A DNA stretch of 64,000 nucleotides from the NCBI RefSeq assembly GCF_029433295.1, contig NZ_JAQTHV010000004.1, positions 372,001-436,000 of the forward strand, read 5' to 3'. The notes beneath the pieces were generated by a model. The model saw only the letters and a program-made list of their open reading frames with translations, was not told where the DNA came from and ran no database searches. Source of the stretch: Bifidobacterium sp. ESL0784. GTDB taxonomy: Bacteria; Actinomycetota; Actinomycetes; Actinomycetales; Bifidobacteriaceae. Numbering within the stretch: the stretch's first letter is position 1; the number at the start of each line of letters is the position of its first letter. Shown here one piece after another: positions 9,900 through 20,176 of the stretch. The position numbers and the translations under genes are program-made.

Positions 9900-10475
9900 A
9901 TGGAAAGCCAAGACAATCTCGTCCCGACACCGCAATCCTCGATTCTCGATTCGGCCACCAAGGCGCTTGGCAGCGAAGAAAAGGCCGAGGCCGCGGTTGC
10001 CAATCCGCATGCGGTGAGTTCGCTCGATAAGTTTGACAAGGAGGATGTGACGGATACCGCAAAGGCCGCCGCATCGAACAAATCCGCCGGCAACACGGTC
10101 AAGGATGAAGAAACCGGCATTCCACTGACTTCCTTCAATGACATCGGTAGAGCTACGGCGGCCGACGTGCGTGAGGCGCTGCACCAGGTCATCGATCCCG
10201 AACTTGGCATCGACGTCATCGATCTCGGCTTGGTCTATGGCATCGAAATCGACGAAAAAGGCCGTGCCATCATCACCATGACACTGACCACGCCGGCCTG
10301 CCCGCTCACCGATCTGCTTGAGGATGAGTGTGCTTCGACCTTGGCTGGCCTGGTTGAGGAATTCCGCATCGACTGGACGTGGCAGCCACGCTGGACGCTC
10401 GACATGATCCGTCCGGAAGGTCGTGAACAGCTGGAGGCCATCGGCTTCAACTTTGACAACATGCCGAAATACTGA
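9900..10475 (+). CDS. DUF59/MIP18-family metal-sulfur cluster assembly factor
   Basis: This is the SufT/PaaD-like factor often found at the end of actinobacterial suf operons, thought to help deliver clusters to target proteins. The core begins near residue 80: ADVREALHQVIDPELGIDVIDLGLVYGIEID, then TMTLTTPACPLTDLLEDE and WTWQPRWTLDMIRPEGREQLEAIGF. ATGs at 9855 and 9867 lack ribosome sites; AGGAGG at 9890-9895 precedes the ATG at 9900. The first ~75 residues are Ala/Asp/Lys-rich and probably disordered, longer than in minimal family members. The exact client proteins are unknown. Confidence 0.88.
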   Translation: MESQDNLVPTPQSSILDSATKALGSEEKAEAAVANPHAVSSLDKFDKEDVTDTAKAAASNKSAGNTVKDEETGIPLTSFNDIGRATAADVREALHQVIDPELGIDVIDLGLVYGIEIDEKGRAIITMTLTTPACPLTDLLEDECASTLAGLVEEFRIDWTWQPRWTLDMIRPEGREQLEAIGFNFDNMPKY

Positions 10476-10502
10476 TTGCGGATTGAGCCTTACGAGGGAT
10501 CA

Positions 10503-10544
10503 TGAAACCGCCGAACCCAAGATTATCCAGATACGGCGGTTTCA
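10503..10544. terminator. Stem-loop between the suf operon and glgC
   Basis: TGAAACCGCCG (10503-10513) and CGGCGGTTTCA (10534-10544) pair perfectly over 11 bp with a 20-nt loop. It lies between convergent genes and probably ends the suf transcript, although the T run is poor. Confidence 0.55.
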
Positions 10545-10618
10545 CAATATTCAAGTCAATATCATGATTTGCGATGGTTGGTTTGCGATTGTGCGTTTTG
10601 AAAAGAGACTGAGAATTT

Positions 10619-11860
10619 CTAGTCTTTGATAACCGTCCGCTTTGGCACGATGGTGATGCCGTCTTTGACGGTGAACCCACGGGCACGGTCATGCTCATGG
10701 TCGATGCCCACTGTCGCGTTTTCCTCCAAGACAACGCTTTTGTCGAGAATGGCCTTGCAGACGCGGGCGCGACGGCCGACGATGACCCCATCGAACAAAA
10801 TGGAATCGACCACCTGCGACCATGAATTGACACGGACGTTGGGTGAAAGCACTGAATGCTGCACATCTCCGCCCGAAACGATGACGCTCGGCGAGATGAT
10901 GGACTCGGTGGCCCGTCCGATGCGGTTGGTTTCCGAACGGACGAACTTGGCCGGCGGAAGGTTGCCGGAAAGCGTATAAATCGGCCAATCCTGGTTATAA
11001 AGATTGAACGGCGGATTGTACTCGATCAGATCCATATGGGCTTCGTAGAACTGCTTGATAGTGCCCACGTCCCGCCAATAGGCACGGTCGTATTCGGTGG
11101 CTCCGGGAATCTCGTTTTCGCCGAAATCGTAGACGCCTGCTTCGTGACGCTGGGAGAAGAAGGGTGCGATGTCTCCGCCCATGTCGTGCTTGGTATCCTC
11201 GGCCTTTTCGTCATGGGCGAGCGCGTCAAAAAGCGCATCTGTGGTGGCGATGTAATTGCCCATGGAAGCAAGAATCTGGTTGGGATGGTCTGGCAGTCCC
11301 TCGGTGGTTTCAGGCTTTTCCTTGAACCCGCGAATCATATGAGGGTGAGCCGGGTCAACGTCGATGACGCCGAACTGGTTGGAAGCCTCGATGGGCTGAC
11401 GGATGCCGGCTACGGTGAATGAGGCTCCGGATTCGATGTGCTGTTTCAGCATCTGGCTGAAGTCCATACGATAGACGTGGTCCGCCCCGACGATGACCAC
11501 ATAATCGGGTTGCTCGTCCTCGATGATGTTGATGGTCTGGTATACCGCGTCCGCAGATCCTAAATACCAGTGCTTGCCGAGCCGCTGCTGCGCCGGGACG
11601 GGGGAGACATACGCGTCAAGCAGGGGGGAGAAGCGCCAGACCTTCGAAATATGCCGGTCGAGCGAATGCGATTTGTATTGTGTCAGTACGACAATCTGGG
11701 AATAACCGGAATTGACCAGATTGCTCAACGGGAAATCGATGAGACGATAGACGCCGCCAAATGGAACGGCAGGCTTGGCGCGGTCTCGCGTCAACGGCAT
11801 GAGGCGTGTACCTTCCCCGCCCGCCAATACGATAGCCAGTATTTTAGGACTCTTTGCCAT
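10619..11860 (-). CDS. glgC: Glucose-1-phosphate adenylyltransferase (ADP-glucose pyrophosphorylase)
   Basis: GlgC makes ADP-glucose from glucose-1-phosphate and ATP, the committed step of bacterial glycogen synthesis. The 413-residue protein has the nucleotidyl-transferase start [26 protein letters not shown], the [10 protein letters not shown] motif, the catalytic region [14 protein letters not shown], the glucose-1-P site around IRGFKEKPE, and a C-terminal left-handed beta-helix. AGGGGG lies just upstream of the ATG. It is monocistronic here; the glycogen synthase candidate is at 53.9-55.1 kb. Confidence 0.96.
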   Translation of the reverse strand: MAKSPKILAIVLAGGEGTRLMPLTRDRAKPAVPFGGVYRLIDFPLSNLVNSGYSQIVVLTQYKSHSLDRHISKVWRFSPLLDAYVSPVPAQQRLGKHWYLGSADAVYQTINIIEDEQPDYVVIVGADHVYRMDFSQMLKQHIESGASFTVAGIRQPIEASNQFGVIDVDPAHPHMIRGFKEKPETTEGLPDHPNQILASMGNYIATTDALFDALAHDEKAEDTKHDMGGDIAPFFSQRHEAGVYDFGENEIPGATEYDRAYWRDVGTIKQFYEAHMDLIEYNPPFNLYNQDWPIYTLSGNLPPAKFVRSETNRIGRATESIISPSVIVSGGDVQHSVLSPNVRVNSWSQVVDSILFDGVIVGRRARVCKAILDKSVVLEENATVGIDHEHDRARGFTVKDGITIVPKRTVIKD

Positions 11861-11923
11861 TCCATACCCCCTGATTACCGTTTCCTATCGGCCATTTCCA
11901 GTATCCGGCACAAGTACGAACGC

Positions 11924-11972
11924 AAGATGAATCGTTCTTACGTCACCCGCAAAGCCGCGGGAAGTTCATCTT
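11924..11972 (-). promoter_or_regulatory. Stem-loop in the glgC leader
   Basis: AAGATGAA/TTCATCTT outer arms (11924-11931 and 11965-11972) enclose an inner CCCGC/GCGGG hairpin (11946-11950 and 11957-11961). The element is ~65 bases before the glgC start on its coding strand. A regulatory role is inference only. Confidence 0.35.
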
Positions 11973-12044
11973 TGCACACGACCTTTCTTCTCAATACTGT
12001 ATCGGATTGAGCCGACGCGAAACGCCCGGGAGACCGCTGAATGT

Positions 12045-12971
12045 CTAATTTTGCCTTGCGCGGGTTGCGTAGAAGGCAACGGCGCTTGAAGCGGCCACAT
12101 TGAGACTGTCAACGCCGTTGCTCATGGGGATTTTGACGGTGAGGTCGGTGCTGGCGATGGTGCGATGTGATAACCCGTCGCCTTCCGTACCGAACACCAG
12201 GGCGAGTCTGTCGATATGGTCGGGTTCATTCGTCTCGTTGTTGAGGCGTCTTGTCAGTTCGTCCAGGCTTATCGAATCGTCGGTCAAGGCCATGGCCACG
12301 GTGGTGAAGTCGAGGTCGTGCAGTTCCTTGAGCCCACGAACGGGCCAGTATTTCCGGTCCTCCTCTTTGGTATGCCTTTCGGATTCGGCGTCATCGGTTT
12401 GCGTGGAAAGCGTCTCGGCATCGATACGCGTCCACGGAACCTGGAAAACGGTCCCCATGGAAACTCGCGCCGCACGACGGTACAACGGATCGCCACAGGA
12501 AGGCGTGACCAAAACGGCATCCACCTCCAGCGCGGCGGCGGAACGCATCAGCGCACCGACGTTGGTATGGTCGACGATATTCTCCATAACGGCTATCCGT
12601 CGGGCGTCTTTGCAAAGTCTCTCTACACTAGGAAGTCTCCACCGACGCATCGCGCACAGGGCCCCGCGATGAAGCCGGTATCCGGTCAGTTTCTTGAGCT
12701 GAGACGGAGAAGCTACGTAAACTGGAACGTCCTTGCCCCAGTGCTTGTCGATGCGCTCAAACATATCCTTCATGCCATCAAGCCATGGTTCCTCGACGAG
12801 AAGCGAAACGGGTTCACGCCCGGCCGCCAGCGCCCGATCGATGACTTTGGGCGATTCGGCGATGAAAATGCCCTTTTCCGGTTCGAGCCGGTTGCGCAAT
12901 TGTGCTTCGGTAAGGCTTACGTAGGCGGCCACCCGTTCGTCGTCGACCGACTCGATGTTGATGATCCGCAT
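12045..12971 (-). CDS. TrmH/SpoU-family RNA 2'-O-methyltransferase
   Basis: SpoU-class SPOUT methylases transfer methyl from S-adenosylmethionine to a ribose 2'-OH in tRNA or rRNA. The C-terminal trefoil-knot motifs are present: ENIVDHTNVGALMRSAAALEVDAVLVTPSCGDPLY, LALVFGTEGDGLSHRTIASTDLTVKIPM and GVDSLNVAASSAVAFY. The N-terminal ~110 residues form a substrate-binding domain (LTEAQLRNRLEPEKGIFIAESPKVIDRAL). At 308 residues it resembles actinobacterial TsnR/RlmB-like proteins. The RNA target cannot be told from the sequence. Confidence 0.9.
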   Translation of the reverse strand: MRIINIESVDDERVAAYVSLTEAQLRNRLEPEKGIFIAESPKVIDRALAAGREPVSLLVEEPWLDGMKDMFERIDKHWGKDVPVYVASPSQLKKLTGYRLHRGALCAMRRWRLPSVERLCKDARRIAVMENIVDHTNVGALMRSAAALEVDAVLVTPSCGDPLYRRAARVSMGTVFQVPWTRIDAETLSTQTDDAESERHTKEEDRKYWPVRGLKELHDLDFTTVAMALTDDSISLDELTRRLNNETNEPDHIDRLALVFGTEGDGLSHRTIASTDLTVKIPMSNGVDSLNVAASSAVAFYATRARQN

Positions 12972-13078
12972 GTCTCTGCTCTTCTTATCCGGTTTCAGTT
13001 TTTGGTTGGTTACTTGTTTTGACTCTATCAGGACGACCCTTCAATGTAGGAATTCCCCGACTATTGCAGAGGAATGCC

Positions 13079-13804
13079 TCAATGTCGGTTATCCTCTTTC
13101 GATTGTTCTTCCAACAGTTGCTCGATTCGGTTGAGTCTTTGAGAAACCTCTTCGATTTGTTCCCTGGTGATTTCCGTGCTCTTTTTCTCGTCCGCACTGA
13201 CTTCGTCGACGATCCATGAGCCGAACGTGCCCGTGACCACGCCGATGATGCCGATTCCGGCGAGCATCAGCACGAAGGCGATGATACGGCCCGTTGGGGT
13301 TACCGGGGTGTAGTCACCGTAACCGACAGTGGTGATGGTGACGAATGTCCACCAAAGGGCCTCCGGCCAGGTTTGAATGTTGGCGCCGGGAGCGTTGCGT
13401 TCTGCGTCGAGGACGGCAAGAGATCCGATGAACACCAGAAGAATCGCACAAGCTACAACATAAATGATGATTTTGCCTCGTAGTGCCATGCCGCTGGTTT
13501 TGTGCAGGGCATTGAGCGCGGTAAGCACCCTCAACGCCCTTAATGGTCGTATGACGGGCAGGACGACGACGGCAAGATCAAACAAATGTGTTTTGAAAAA
13601 ATGCCATTTTCCATCCGCAAGCACAAATGAAATGAGATAATCAAGCGCGAAAACAAACCAAAGCACGTTCATTGTCCATTCGGCCATGGCGTTCTTTAGG
13701 CCGCTGGGTTGTGCAAGTATCTGCCAAGCATAAACCACAAGAAAAACTATGGAAAGTATCGTCAACGGCCATTCGGTAGCCGATTCCCATTTCTTCAGTC
13801 TCAT
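13079..13804 (-). CDS. Voltage-gated-type potassium channel
   Basis: A 241-residue ion-transport-family membrane protein. It has the K+ selectivity filter TTVGYGDYTP near residue 160, an S4-like helix with arginine every third residue (RPLRALRVL), and about six transmembrane segments. The C-terminal ~35 residues (from SADEKKS) are a charged predicted coiled coil that could tetramerise the channel. It probably mediates K+ movement across the cell membrane. No RCK/TrkA-N regulatory domain is fused. The ribosome site before the ATG is weak. It sits downstream of the tRNA-Leu gene but behind a hairpin. Confidence 0.88.
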   Translation of the reverse strand: MRLKKWESATEWPLTILSIVFLVVYAWQILAQPSGLKNAMAEWTMNVLWFVFALDYLISFVLADGKWHFFKTHLFDLAVVVLPVIRPLRALRVLTALNALHKTSGMALRGKIIIYVVACAILLVFIGSLAVLDAERNAPGANIQTWPEALWWTFVTITTVGYGDYTPVTPTGRIIAFVLMLAGIGIIGVVTGTFGSWIVDEVSADEKKSTEITREQIEEVSQRLNRIEQLLEEQSKEDNRH

Positions 13805-13894
13805 ATATGAAACTTTGCTCCGAAAGCAAGACAGGTAAAGGCGCTTGTTGCCGAAATGCTGCCAAGTTTGGTGTCCGAAAGTGCCAGATACACT

Positions 13895-13921
13895 GAGACC
13901 CCTTGATTTTCAAGGGGTCTC
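13895..13921. terminator. Strong hairpin between tRNA-Leu and the K+ channel gene
   Basis: GAGACCCCTTGA (13895-13906) pairs with TCAAGGGGTCTC (13910-13921), 12 bp with a 3-nt loop. It ends transcription from tRNA-Leu on the minus strand. The only T-rich flank (gagttttta) is on the plus-strand side, so it may act in both directions. Confidence 0.75.
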
Positions 13922-13937
13922 GAGTTTTTAGTTTTCG

Positions 13938-14026
13938 TGCCCAGGACGGGAGTTGAACCCGTACTCCTGTAAAATTATAGGAACTAGCACCTCAAGCTAG
14001 CGCGTCTACCATTCCGCCACCTGGGC
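13938..14026 (-). tRNA. tRNA-Leu(GAG)
   Basis: An 89-nt class II tRNA. The acceptor stem GCCCAGG pairs with CCTGGGC, with discriminator A. The anticodon stem GCTAGC/GCTAG encloses the loop TTGAGGT, giving anticodon GAG (reads CUC/CUU leucine). There is a long variable arm (TAGTTCCTATAATTTTACAGGA region) and the T arm ACGGGTTCAACTCCCGT. The 3' CCA is not encoded (the gene is followed by CGA), so it must be added by nucleotidyltransferase. Confidence 0.97.
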
Positions 14027-14271
14027 AGGTGTCGTTCAAGCAACAGATAGAACTATACACCATTCCGCGGTCGTTCGGCAGTTCGGTGTGTCGGATGGCT
14101 CCATCAGAATGTCGGAAATGTCGGTTCTATGATCGATATATTGAACAATAGCTATGAAGAAGAATGACATCGGTCTGTGGATCGTGATTTCTATGTTTCC
14201 CAATCGGATATTTCGAGAAAAGCACGATAGAATAAGACTTTGTTCTTTGGTACAACAAAAGTGGGGACTAT

Positions 14272-15651
14272 ATGACGAAAGCACAGCAACCAAAAGTGAA
14301 GCGACGGGGTATTCGTGTCGCTTTGGCAGTGCTGCTGGTAGCAGCTTTGGTCATAGTGCTGGGTTTGGCTTTGTTCAATCCCGTATATTCCTATTACCGC
14401 AAGGGTATGGGACAGTGTGTGCAGTGGGGGAATTCGTATAAGCTGACCGCAACGCATCTGGATACGGTGATCTCGCAAGATGCTGCATTGATCAGGCAAG
14501 CTGGAACGGACGACGGATCTCATTCGAAAACCCTATCCGGGCATACTCTTGAACAGGCACAAAGCGCTTTGGAGACCGCGCAGAATCAACGGAAACAGAT
14601 TGCGGCGGAGGAATCCGCCAATCCCGTCATGGCTTGTACGGCCCGTCAACTAACCCCGAAACTCAACGCCGAGACCAAACGAGAACGTGCCTGGACAGCA
14701 ACACTGCAACGGCAGATTGCGATGCTCAACAAGGCGTTCAACCCCCTGTTTGTTCTGTATGATTCAGATGCCGGGGCTTCCAAAACCGCTCAGGTTGAAC
14801 TGAAGTCCGTGTCTGACGGCGTGGCAGGTTTCGCAAAGTTCCAGAAAGGCAGCATCGACGCCGGAACCTTGACACAGCTCAATAGGCAGATCGATCGAGC
14901 AAACGCCGACGTTGCGAAAGCAGCCCCTTACTCCGTCTGCAAACGTGATGAAGGCGCGCTCTATGCTGCGGCGGACAAAGCCGTAGTTGCACACAACAAA
15001 GCCAAAGGCATCGATTGTGGCGCACAACATTGCGTGGCGTTGACCTTTGACGACGGACCGGATCCGATGTTGACTCCAAAACTGGTAGATGGCCTCAAAG
15101 CCGCGAACGCCGCCGCGACGTTCTTTGAAATGGGCCAGAAGGTGCAGGCCGACGGTGGGGCGCTCGCACTTCAGGTCTCACAGGCTGGTTTCCCGGTGGA
15201 AAGCCATACCTGGAGCCACGAGGATCTGCCGGCCATCATGCAGAACCATCATGAGCAACAACAGCTTGACGATACCGGCGAAATCATCGCTTCGGCCACA
15301 GGATTCCCCGTAAACTTCGTCCGTCCGCCGCATGGAGCCGCCGATGAAACCAGTCGTACATATATCGGCCAGCAGACCGGTGCCGCGATTGCCATGTATG
15401 GTGTGGATTCCTACGATTGGTCGAATGGGGCCACTTCATCATCCCTGACGCGAAAGATCATGTCGCAGATCGACCCCGGGGTCATCGTCTTGATGCACGA
15501 TATCCACCCGCACACCGTTGCAGCCGTGCCTGGTGTCATCACGAAGCTCAGCAAAAAAGGTTATCGCTTTGTAACTATTCCGGAATTGACCGGAGAATAC
15601 CCGCGGGCTGGTGCCGTCTACTATTCGCGTGACGATATTCTGCATATGTAA
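14272..15651 (+). CDS. Membrane-anchored polysaccharide deacetylase
   Basis: A 459-residue protein with a basic N-terminus and one transmembrane helix (residues ~15-37), a ~200-residue helical extracytoplasmic region, and a C-terminal NodB/CE4 deacetylase domain from about residue 250. Catalytic motifs are visible: TFDDGPD (Asp-Asp), HTWSH (zinc histidines), RPPHG, DSYDW and LMHDIH. CE4 enzymes remove N- or O-acetyl groups from cell-wall glycans or polysaccharides, so a peptidoglycan or surface-glycan substrate outside the membrane is likely. The ribosome site is GGGGAC before the ATG. Confidence 0.9.
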   Translation: MTKAQQPKVKRRGIRVALAVLLVAALVIVLGLALFNPVYSYYRKGMGQCVQWGNSYKLTATHLDTVISQDAALIRQAGTDDGSHSKTLSGHTLEQAQSALETAQNQRKQIAAEESANPVMACTARQLTPKLNAETKRERAWTATLQRQIAMLNKAFNPLFVLYDSDAGASKTAQVELKSVSDGVAGFAKFQKGSIDAGTLTQLNRQIDRANADVAKAAPYSVCKRDEGALYAAADKAVVAHNKAKGIDCGAQHCVALTFDDGPDPMLTPKLVDGLKAANAAATFFEMGQKVQADGGALALQVSQAGFPVESHTWSHEDLPAIMQNHHEQQQLDDTGEIIASATGFPVNFVRPPHGAADETSRTYIGQQTGAAIAMYGVDSYDWSNGATSSSLTRKIMSQIDPGVIVLMHDIHPHTVAAVPGVITKLSKKGYRFVTIPELTGEYPRAGAVYYSRDDILHM

Positions 15652-15685
15652 GTCTATTCGTCCGCGGTTCCGGTAGCCTTGAACT

Positions 15686-16483
15686 ATGACAAGTCCACTT
15701 TTTGTATTCGACGCCGAGCACGACGATGTGCCGGTCAACCGCGACGAGCTGCGCGCAGGATGGACCATCACTTTGCCGTCTGCCATCAAACGCCACGCTA
15801 TGGGTGCCATGCGACTGCAGAACGGTGACAAACTTCGGCTTTCCGATGGCTGCGGGCTTCGTATTGATGCTGAAGTGGCCGATACCCAGAACGGATTGGT
15901 CAAGGTTTCGGAATTCACCACGGAAGAGCAGCCGATTACAAGGCTTGCGCTGGTGCAGGCGCTCGCAAAAACCGGGCACGACGAGCAGGCCATCGACATG
16001 GCCACGCAGATCGGCGTGGACGAAGTGGTACCGTGGCAGGCCAACCGTTCGATTTCGAAGTGGAAGGCCGGACGCACTGATCGCAAATGGGACCAGACAC
16101 TTGTCGCTGCTACCGAGCAATCCCGTCGTGCGTGGAAGCCGACTTTGGATGACTGCGTTTCCAGCAAGCAGGTGGTGGCGATATGCCGGCGAGCGTGTGT
16201 GCATCACGAACTGGTTATTGTATTGCATCAAGACGCGACCTCGACTTGGGAAGGTATCGAGCAGAAGGTCGCCGCGCTTGAACAGCGTTGCCTTGACGAT
16301 GGCAAGCCGCGCAGGATTTACGTCGTGGTCGGTCCTGAAGGCGGCATCAGCGATGATGAAGTGGAGCAATTCGCCGATGCCGGTGCCGAAGTGTGTGTAC
16401 TTGGCGGTAACATCATGCGAGCCTCGACAGCCGGCCCGGTGGCGTTGACATTGCTGGCGCGGGCGCTCGGACGCTTCGCCTGA
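15686..16483 (+). CDS. rsmE: 16S rRNA m3U1498 methyltransferase RsmE
   Basis: RsmE methylates N3 of U1498 in helix 44 of 16S rRNA. The 265-residue SPOUT protein shows ITLPSAIKRHAMGAMRLQNGDKL at the N-terminal PUA-like domain, the motif QALAKTGHDEQAIDMATQIGVDEVVPW, WDQTLVAATEQSRRAWKP, and the knot motifs VVGPEGGISDDEVEQF and LGGNIMRASTAGPVALTLLARALG. It begins a row of RNA-processing genes (hit, phoH, ybeY, era), a common actinobacterial arrangement. Confidence 0.95.
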   Translation: MTSPLFVFDAEHDDVPVNRDELRAGWTITLPSAIKRHAMGAMRLQNGDKLRLSDGCGLRIDAEVADTQNGLVKVSEFTTEEQPITRLALVQALAKTGHDEQAIDMATQIGVDEVVPWQANRSISKWKAGRTDRKWDQTLVAATEQSRRAWKPTLDDCVSSKQVVAICRRACVHHELVIVLHQDATSTWEGIEQKVAALEQRCLDDGKPRRIYVVVGPEGGISDDEVEQFADAGAEVCVLGGNIMRASTAGPVALTLLARALGRFA

Positions 16484-16579
16484 TATCGCTGTATCGGCCA
16501 GCGTAATTATCCGTGCGGGCTAATAGCATGGGGGAGTAGGGCGCAACAGCGTCCCGAAAGCTTTTAATAAGGAGCATAT

Positions 16580-16912
16580 ATGGCCGACGATTGCCTGTTC
16601 TGCAAGATCATTGCGGGCGAGATTCCGAGCACCAAGGTGTACGAAGACGACACCACCTACGCGTTCAAGGACATCAACCCCAAGGCAAAGGTGCACGTGC
16701 TGATCGTGCCGAAGAAGCACTGCGCCAACGTGGCCGAACTGGCCAAATCCGATCCTGCCGAACTTGCTCATATCGTCGAGATCGCCCAGTCCATCGCCGA
16801 TAAGGAATTCCATGGCGCCTACCGTCTCATCTTCAATACTGGCGAGGATGCCGGCCAGTCGGTCTTCCATGTGCACGCACATGTGCTGACCGGCGAGACG
16901 ATGGAAGAGTAG
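16580..16912 (+). CDS. HIT-family (HinT-like) nucleotide-binding protein
   Basis: A 110-residue histidine-triad protein with the HxHxH motif in [12 protein letters not shown] and the N-terminal [20 protein letters not shown]. HinT-type proteins hydrolyse purine nucleoside phosphoramidates and AMP-lysine-type adducts. AAGGAG lies 6-7 bases before the ATG. phoH starts 8 bases after the stop, so they are co-transcribed. Confidence 0.93.
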   Translation: MADDCLFCKIIAGEIPSTKVYEDDTTYAFKDINPKAKVHVLIVPKKHCANVAELAKSDPAELAHIVEIAQSIADKEFHGAYRLIFNTGEDAGQSVFHVHAHVLTGETMEE

Positions 16913-16919
16913 GAGAGCG

Positions 16920-18176
16920 GTGGCCAGCGCTAAACGAGTCATCACCATACCCACCGAACTTGATCCCGTGGCTGTATTGGGTTCGGGCGACAAAGTCCTT
17001 GCCGAGGTACAGCACGCCTTCCCAGACGTCAACGTGTTCGTGCGGGGCAATCGTATCGAGATTTCCGCATACAACAAACGCGACGATATCGAGGCCGACA
17101 AGGTTTTCGACGTCCTCAATAACATCATCGACGCGGCTTACAAGGCTCCGACCGACGCGATGAACGTACGACGGATGCTCGAGGCCCGACAGGTCGGCAA
17201 AAAGGCCGGATTGATGGGTGACGGTGGTCGCGGGCAAGGCTATGCGCAGCATTCGTATACACGTGGTTTTGCCGGTGCCGGCTCTGGCTCCAGGCTGCAA
17301 TCGCGTTCTTTCCATGATGACGAGGATTATTCCGAAGAGAGTAAACGTGTTGCTGCAAACCGCCATGTTCCAGGCGTCATAGCGTTCGCAAACGGTGAGC
17401 CGGTTCGTGCGAAAACCGCCGGCCAGGTTTTCTACGTTCGAGCCATTGACGTCAATACCATTACGTTTGCCATAGGCCCTGCCGGAACGGGCAAGACCTA
17501 TCTTGCCGTCGCCAAAGCCGTCCGTGCGTTTGAAGACGGACGTGTGAGCCGCATCATCCTGACGCGTCCGGCCGTAGAAGCCGGCGAAAGCCTTGGCTAT
17601 TTGCCCGGAACGTTGAACGACAAGGTCGACCCGTATCTGCGTCCGCTCTACGACGCGCTTTCCGACATGCTAGGTGCCGGTCAGATGCATCGTTACATGA
17701 CCGACGGCACCATCGAGGTCGCGCCGCTCGCCTACATGCGTGGCCGCACGTTGAACGATGCGTTCGTCATCCTCGACGAGGCGCAGAACACCACCGAGCA
17801 GCAGATGAAGATGTTTTTGACGAGACTCGGTTTCAACACCAAAATGGTCATCACCGGCGACGTCACGCAGATTGATCTGGCCGTGCCTCATTCGGGACTT
17901 AAATCCATCGAATCGATTCTCGGCAATATTGATGGCATCAGCTTCGCCCATCTTGGCGCCAAGGACGTGGTGCGTCATGAGCTGGTCGGCAAGATCGTAC
18001 AGGCATATGATGTCCATGCCGAACATGCTGCTGGTGGAGCCGGAAGCAAACACGAACATGCAATTTCCAAGGCTGCCAATGCCTCGAAGCCGAAAACCGA
18101 GCTGCAGGATGCAAATGATTCGGTAGCACAGTCTTCACGAGACGAAACTGACCAAAGCGGAAAGGAACGCCGTTGA
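16920..18176 (+). CDS. phoH: PhoH-like ATPase
   Basis: PhoH-family ATPases are linked to RNA metabolism and often adjoin ybeY. Walker A is [19 protein letters not shown] at about residues 180-198, Walker B is [25 protein letters not shown], followed by [14 protein letters not shown] ([18 protein letters not shown]). The N-terminal ~95 residues form a KH-like domain ([13 protein letters not shown]). The start is a GTG at 16920 preceded by AGGAG. The C-terminal ~55 residues are charged and likely disordered. The stop codon overlaps the ybeY start. Confidence 0.93.
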   Translation: MASAKRVITIPTELDPVAVLGSGDKVLAEVQHAFPDVNVFVRGNRIEISAYNKRDDIEADKVFDVLNNIIDAAYKAPTDAMNVRRMLEARQVGKKAGLMGDGGRGQGYAQHSYTRGFAGAGSGSRLQSRSFHDDEDYSEESKRVAANRHVPGVIAFANGEPVRAKTAGQVFYVRAIDVNTITFAIGPAGTGKTYLAVAKAVRAFEDGRVSRIILTRPAVEAGESLGYLPGTLNDKVDPYLRPLYDALSDMLGAGQMHRYMTDGTIEVAPLAYMRGRTLNDAFVILDEAQNTTEQQMKMFLTRLGFNTKMVITGDVTQIDLAVPHSGLKSIESILGNIDGISFAHLGAKDVVRHELVGKIVQAYDVHAEHAAGGAGSKHEHAISKAANASKPKTELQDANDSVAQSSRDETDQSGKERR

Positions 18177-18739
18177 GCGTCGAAGTTACCAATGAGACGG
18201 TCTGGCAGATCGACCCGAAACTCTTCTCCGACTTGGGCTTATGGGTGATGGAACGCATGCAGGTGAGCACGCAGTCCGACCTGACCATCCTTTTCGTCGA
18301 CCCCGATCCAATCGCCCAGCTGCACATGCGCTGGATGCAGCTCGAAGGCCCGACCGACGTGATGAGTTTCCCGATGGACGAGTTGCGCCCCGGCGAGGAC
18401 GGCAAGATCATGGAAGGCGTTTTGGGCGATATCGTCATCTGCCCGTGGGTCGCGCAGCAGCAAGCTGCGGCCGCCGGTCACTCCACGATGGACGAGATGA
18501 TGCTTCTGGCCATCCACGGTATCCTGCATCTCTTGGGCTACGACCATGTCGACCCCGAGCAGGAACGCCAGATGTTCGGTTTGCAGCGACAGTTGCTCTT
18601 GACGTTCTTCGCTGTTCGTGAACAGCCGGTGCCACAAGCTGTTCTGCCGGTAGGTTCCACCGATTTGCTTGCGCAATGGGATGCGAATCATGCTTCTGGA
18701 CGTAACGTTGATAAGCCGTTAAATGGTGAGAAGAACTAG
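18173..18739 (+). CDS. ybeY: rRNA maturation endoribonuclease YbeY
   Basis: YbeY is a zinc-dependent RNase needed for 16S rRNA 3' maturation and ribosome quality control. The metal motif H-x3-H-x5-H is in [22 protein letters not shown], and [11 protein letters not shown] is the second family signature. The start is a TTG whose last bases overlap the phoH stop (TTGA at 18173-18176), with aaagga upstream, so translation is coupled to phoH. The family is usually 150-180 residues; this one has a ~30-residue tail after the core. Confidence 0.94.
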   Translation: MSVEVTNETVWQIDPKLFSDLGLWVMERMQVSTQSDLTILFVDPDPIAQLHMRWMQLEGPTDVMSFPMDELRPGEDGKIMEGVLGDIVICPWVAQQQAAAAGHSTMDEMMLLAIHGILHLLGYDHVDPEQERQMFGLQRQLLLTFFAVREQPVPQAVLPVGSTDLLAQWDANHASGRNVDKPLNGEKN

Positions 18740-18754
18740 GAAAGTACACAGAAT

Positions 18755-20176
18755 ATGGATACTTTGACCATCGTCACCGTGGTGGTACTCGTTATCGTGG
18801 CGGCGTTGCTCGTATGGCTGTCGCTGATGATGGCGTCGAGCGAATCAGCCGTCTCACGCGTCACCAAAGCCAGCCTCAACAACCGGATCATCGAAATTCA
18901 GACCGACGACGAGGACCTTGGCAAATTCGTGCAAGCCAAGCAGATTCGCAGGGTTCATAAGGTGCAGCGGCTCATTGTTGACCGCTACGCCACCGCCGGT
19001 TCCTGCGCGTTCTTCCGTATCTTCTGCAACGTCTTTGACGGCGTATTGGTAGCCATCATTGTTATGTTGCTTTCCGAACCGTTGTGGGTGGCTTTGGTCA
19101 CCGGTGTGATTTTTGCGTTGATTGTCGCCGTGGTATCTGTACTGCTTCGGCCACGTTCTGCCGGTGCCTCCAAGCCACTCGACGTGATGATGCGATTCTC
19201 CGGCATCATTTCTTTGGCTGTAGTTCTGACGCCTTTCGCTAAGGCCGGAGAAGGCAAGGAACAGCGTCGTCGCGACAAGGAAGATGAGCTTTCCGACGAC
19301 GAGGAACTTGAGAAAATCCAGCGCGAACAGGGACGCGCGACCATTGACCGGTTGGTCGAAACCGATGATTTCGATCCTGAAGTAGCAGAAATGTTGCGCA
19401 ATGTCTTGATGCTTTCCGACACATTGACCCGCGAAATCATGGTGCCGCGTACCGATATGATCTGCGTCGAATCCGATTCCACACTTGAGCATTTCCTCCA
19501 GCTTTGCTCGCGTTCCGGTTTTTCGCGTATCCCGATCATCGGTGACGACGTCGATGATTTAGTCGGAATGGCCTATCTGAAGGATGCTGTACGCGCCACG
19601 GCTTTCAATCCTGAAGCACGTACTCGTGACGTCAAGTCCATCTGCCGCCAGCCGATGCTGGTGCCGGAATCCAAGCCTGTTGATGATCTATTCCACGAGA
19701 TGCAGCGCACGCGGCAGCATGTGGCAGTAGTTGTTGATGAATACGGTGGCATTGCCGGACTGGTCACCATCGAAGACGCCATCGAGCAGATTGTCGGTGA
19801 GCTGGAGGACGAGCACGACCGCATCCAGCACACCGAGCCCAAGAAGATTGGCGATCACAAGTGGCAGATGCCTGCGCGTACGCCCATCGCCGACCTTGAA
19901 GAACTGTTTGAAGTCGATATCGATGAGGACGATGTGGATACGGTTTACGGCCTCTTGACCAAGCTGCTCGGCCGCGTACCAATCGTCGGCATGAGTGCGG
20001 TGACGCGAGGCCTGCGCCTGACCGCCGTTGATTCCGCCGGCCGCCGCAAAAAGGTGTCGACCATCGTGGTTGAGCCTGCAACGCTTGATATGGCTGGAAA
20101 GCAGGATCAAGACGATGAAAATGAAATCAAACGAGACACGAAACAGAACGTAAAGGAAACCGAAAAGCATGACTGA
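18755..20176 (+). CDS. CNNM/CBS-domain membrane protein (hemolysin C / CorC-like)
   Basis: A 473-residue protein with an N-terminal DUF21 transmembrane domain (helices near residues 5-28, 85-105, 108-130 and 145-165), a tandem CBS pair ([18 protein letters not shown] to [29 protein letters not shown], residues ~220-355), and a CorC/HlyC C-terminal domain. Members are implicated in Mg2+ or Co2+ efflux or homeostasis; the haemolysin name is historical. The C-terminus is charged and overlaps the era start by 8 bases, so the two are translationally coupled. Confidence 0.88.
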   Translation: MDTLTIVTVVVLVIVAALLVWLSLMMASSESAVSRVTKASLNNRIIEIQTDDEDLGKFVQAKQIRRVHKVQRLIVDRYATAGSCAFFRIFCNVFDGVLVAIIVMLLSEPLWVALVTGVIFALIVAVVSVLLRPRSAGASKPLDVMMRFSGIISLAVVLTPFAKAGEGKEQRRRDKEDELSDDEELEKIQREQGRATIDRLVETDDFDPEVAEMLRNVLMLSDTLTREIMVPRTDMICVESDSTLEHFLQLCSRSGFSRIPIIGDDVDDLVGMAYLKDAVRATAFNPEARTRDVKSICRQPMLVPESKPVDDLFHEMQRTRQHVAVVVDEYGGIAGLVTIEDAIEQIVGELEDEHDRIQHTEPKKIGDHKWQMPARTPIADLEELFEVDIDEDDVDTVYGLLTKLLGRVPIVGMSAVTRGLRLTAVDSAGRRKKVSTIVVEPATLDMAGKQDQDDENEIKRDTKQNVKETEKHD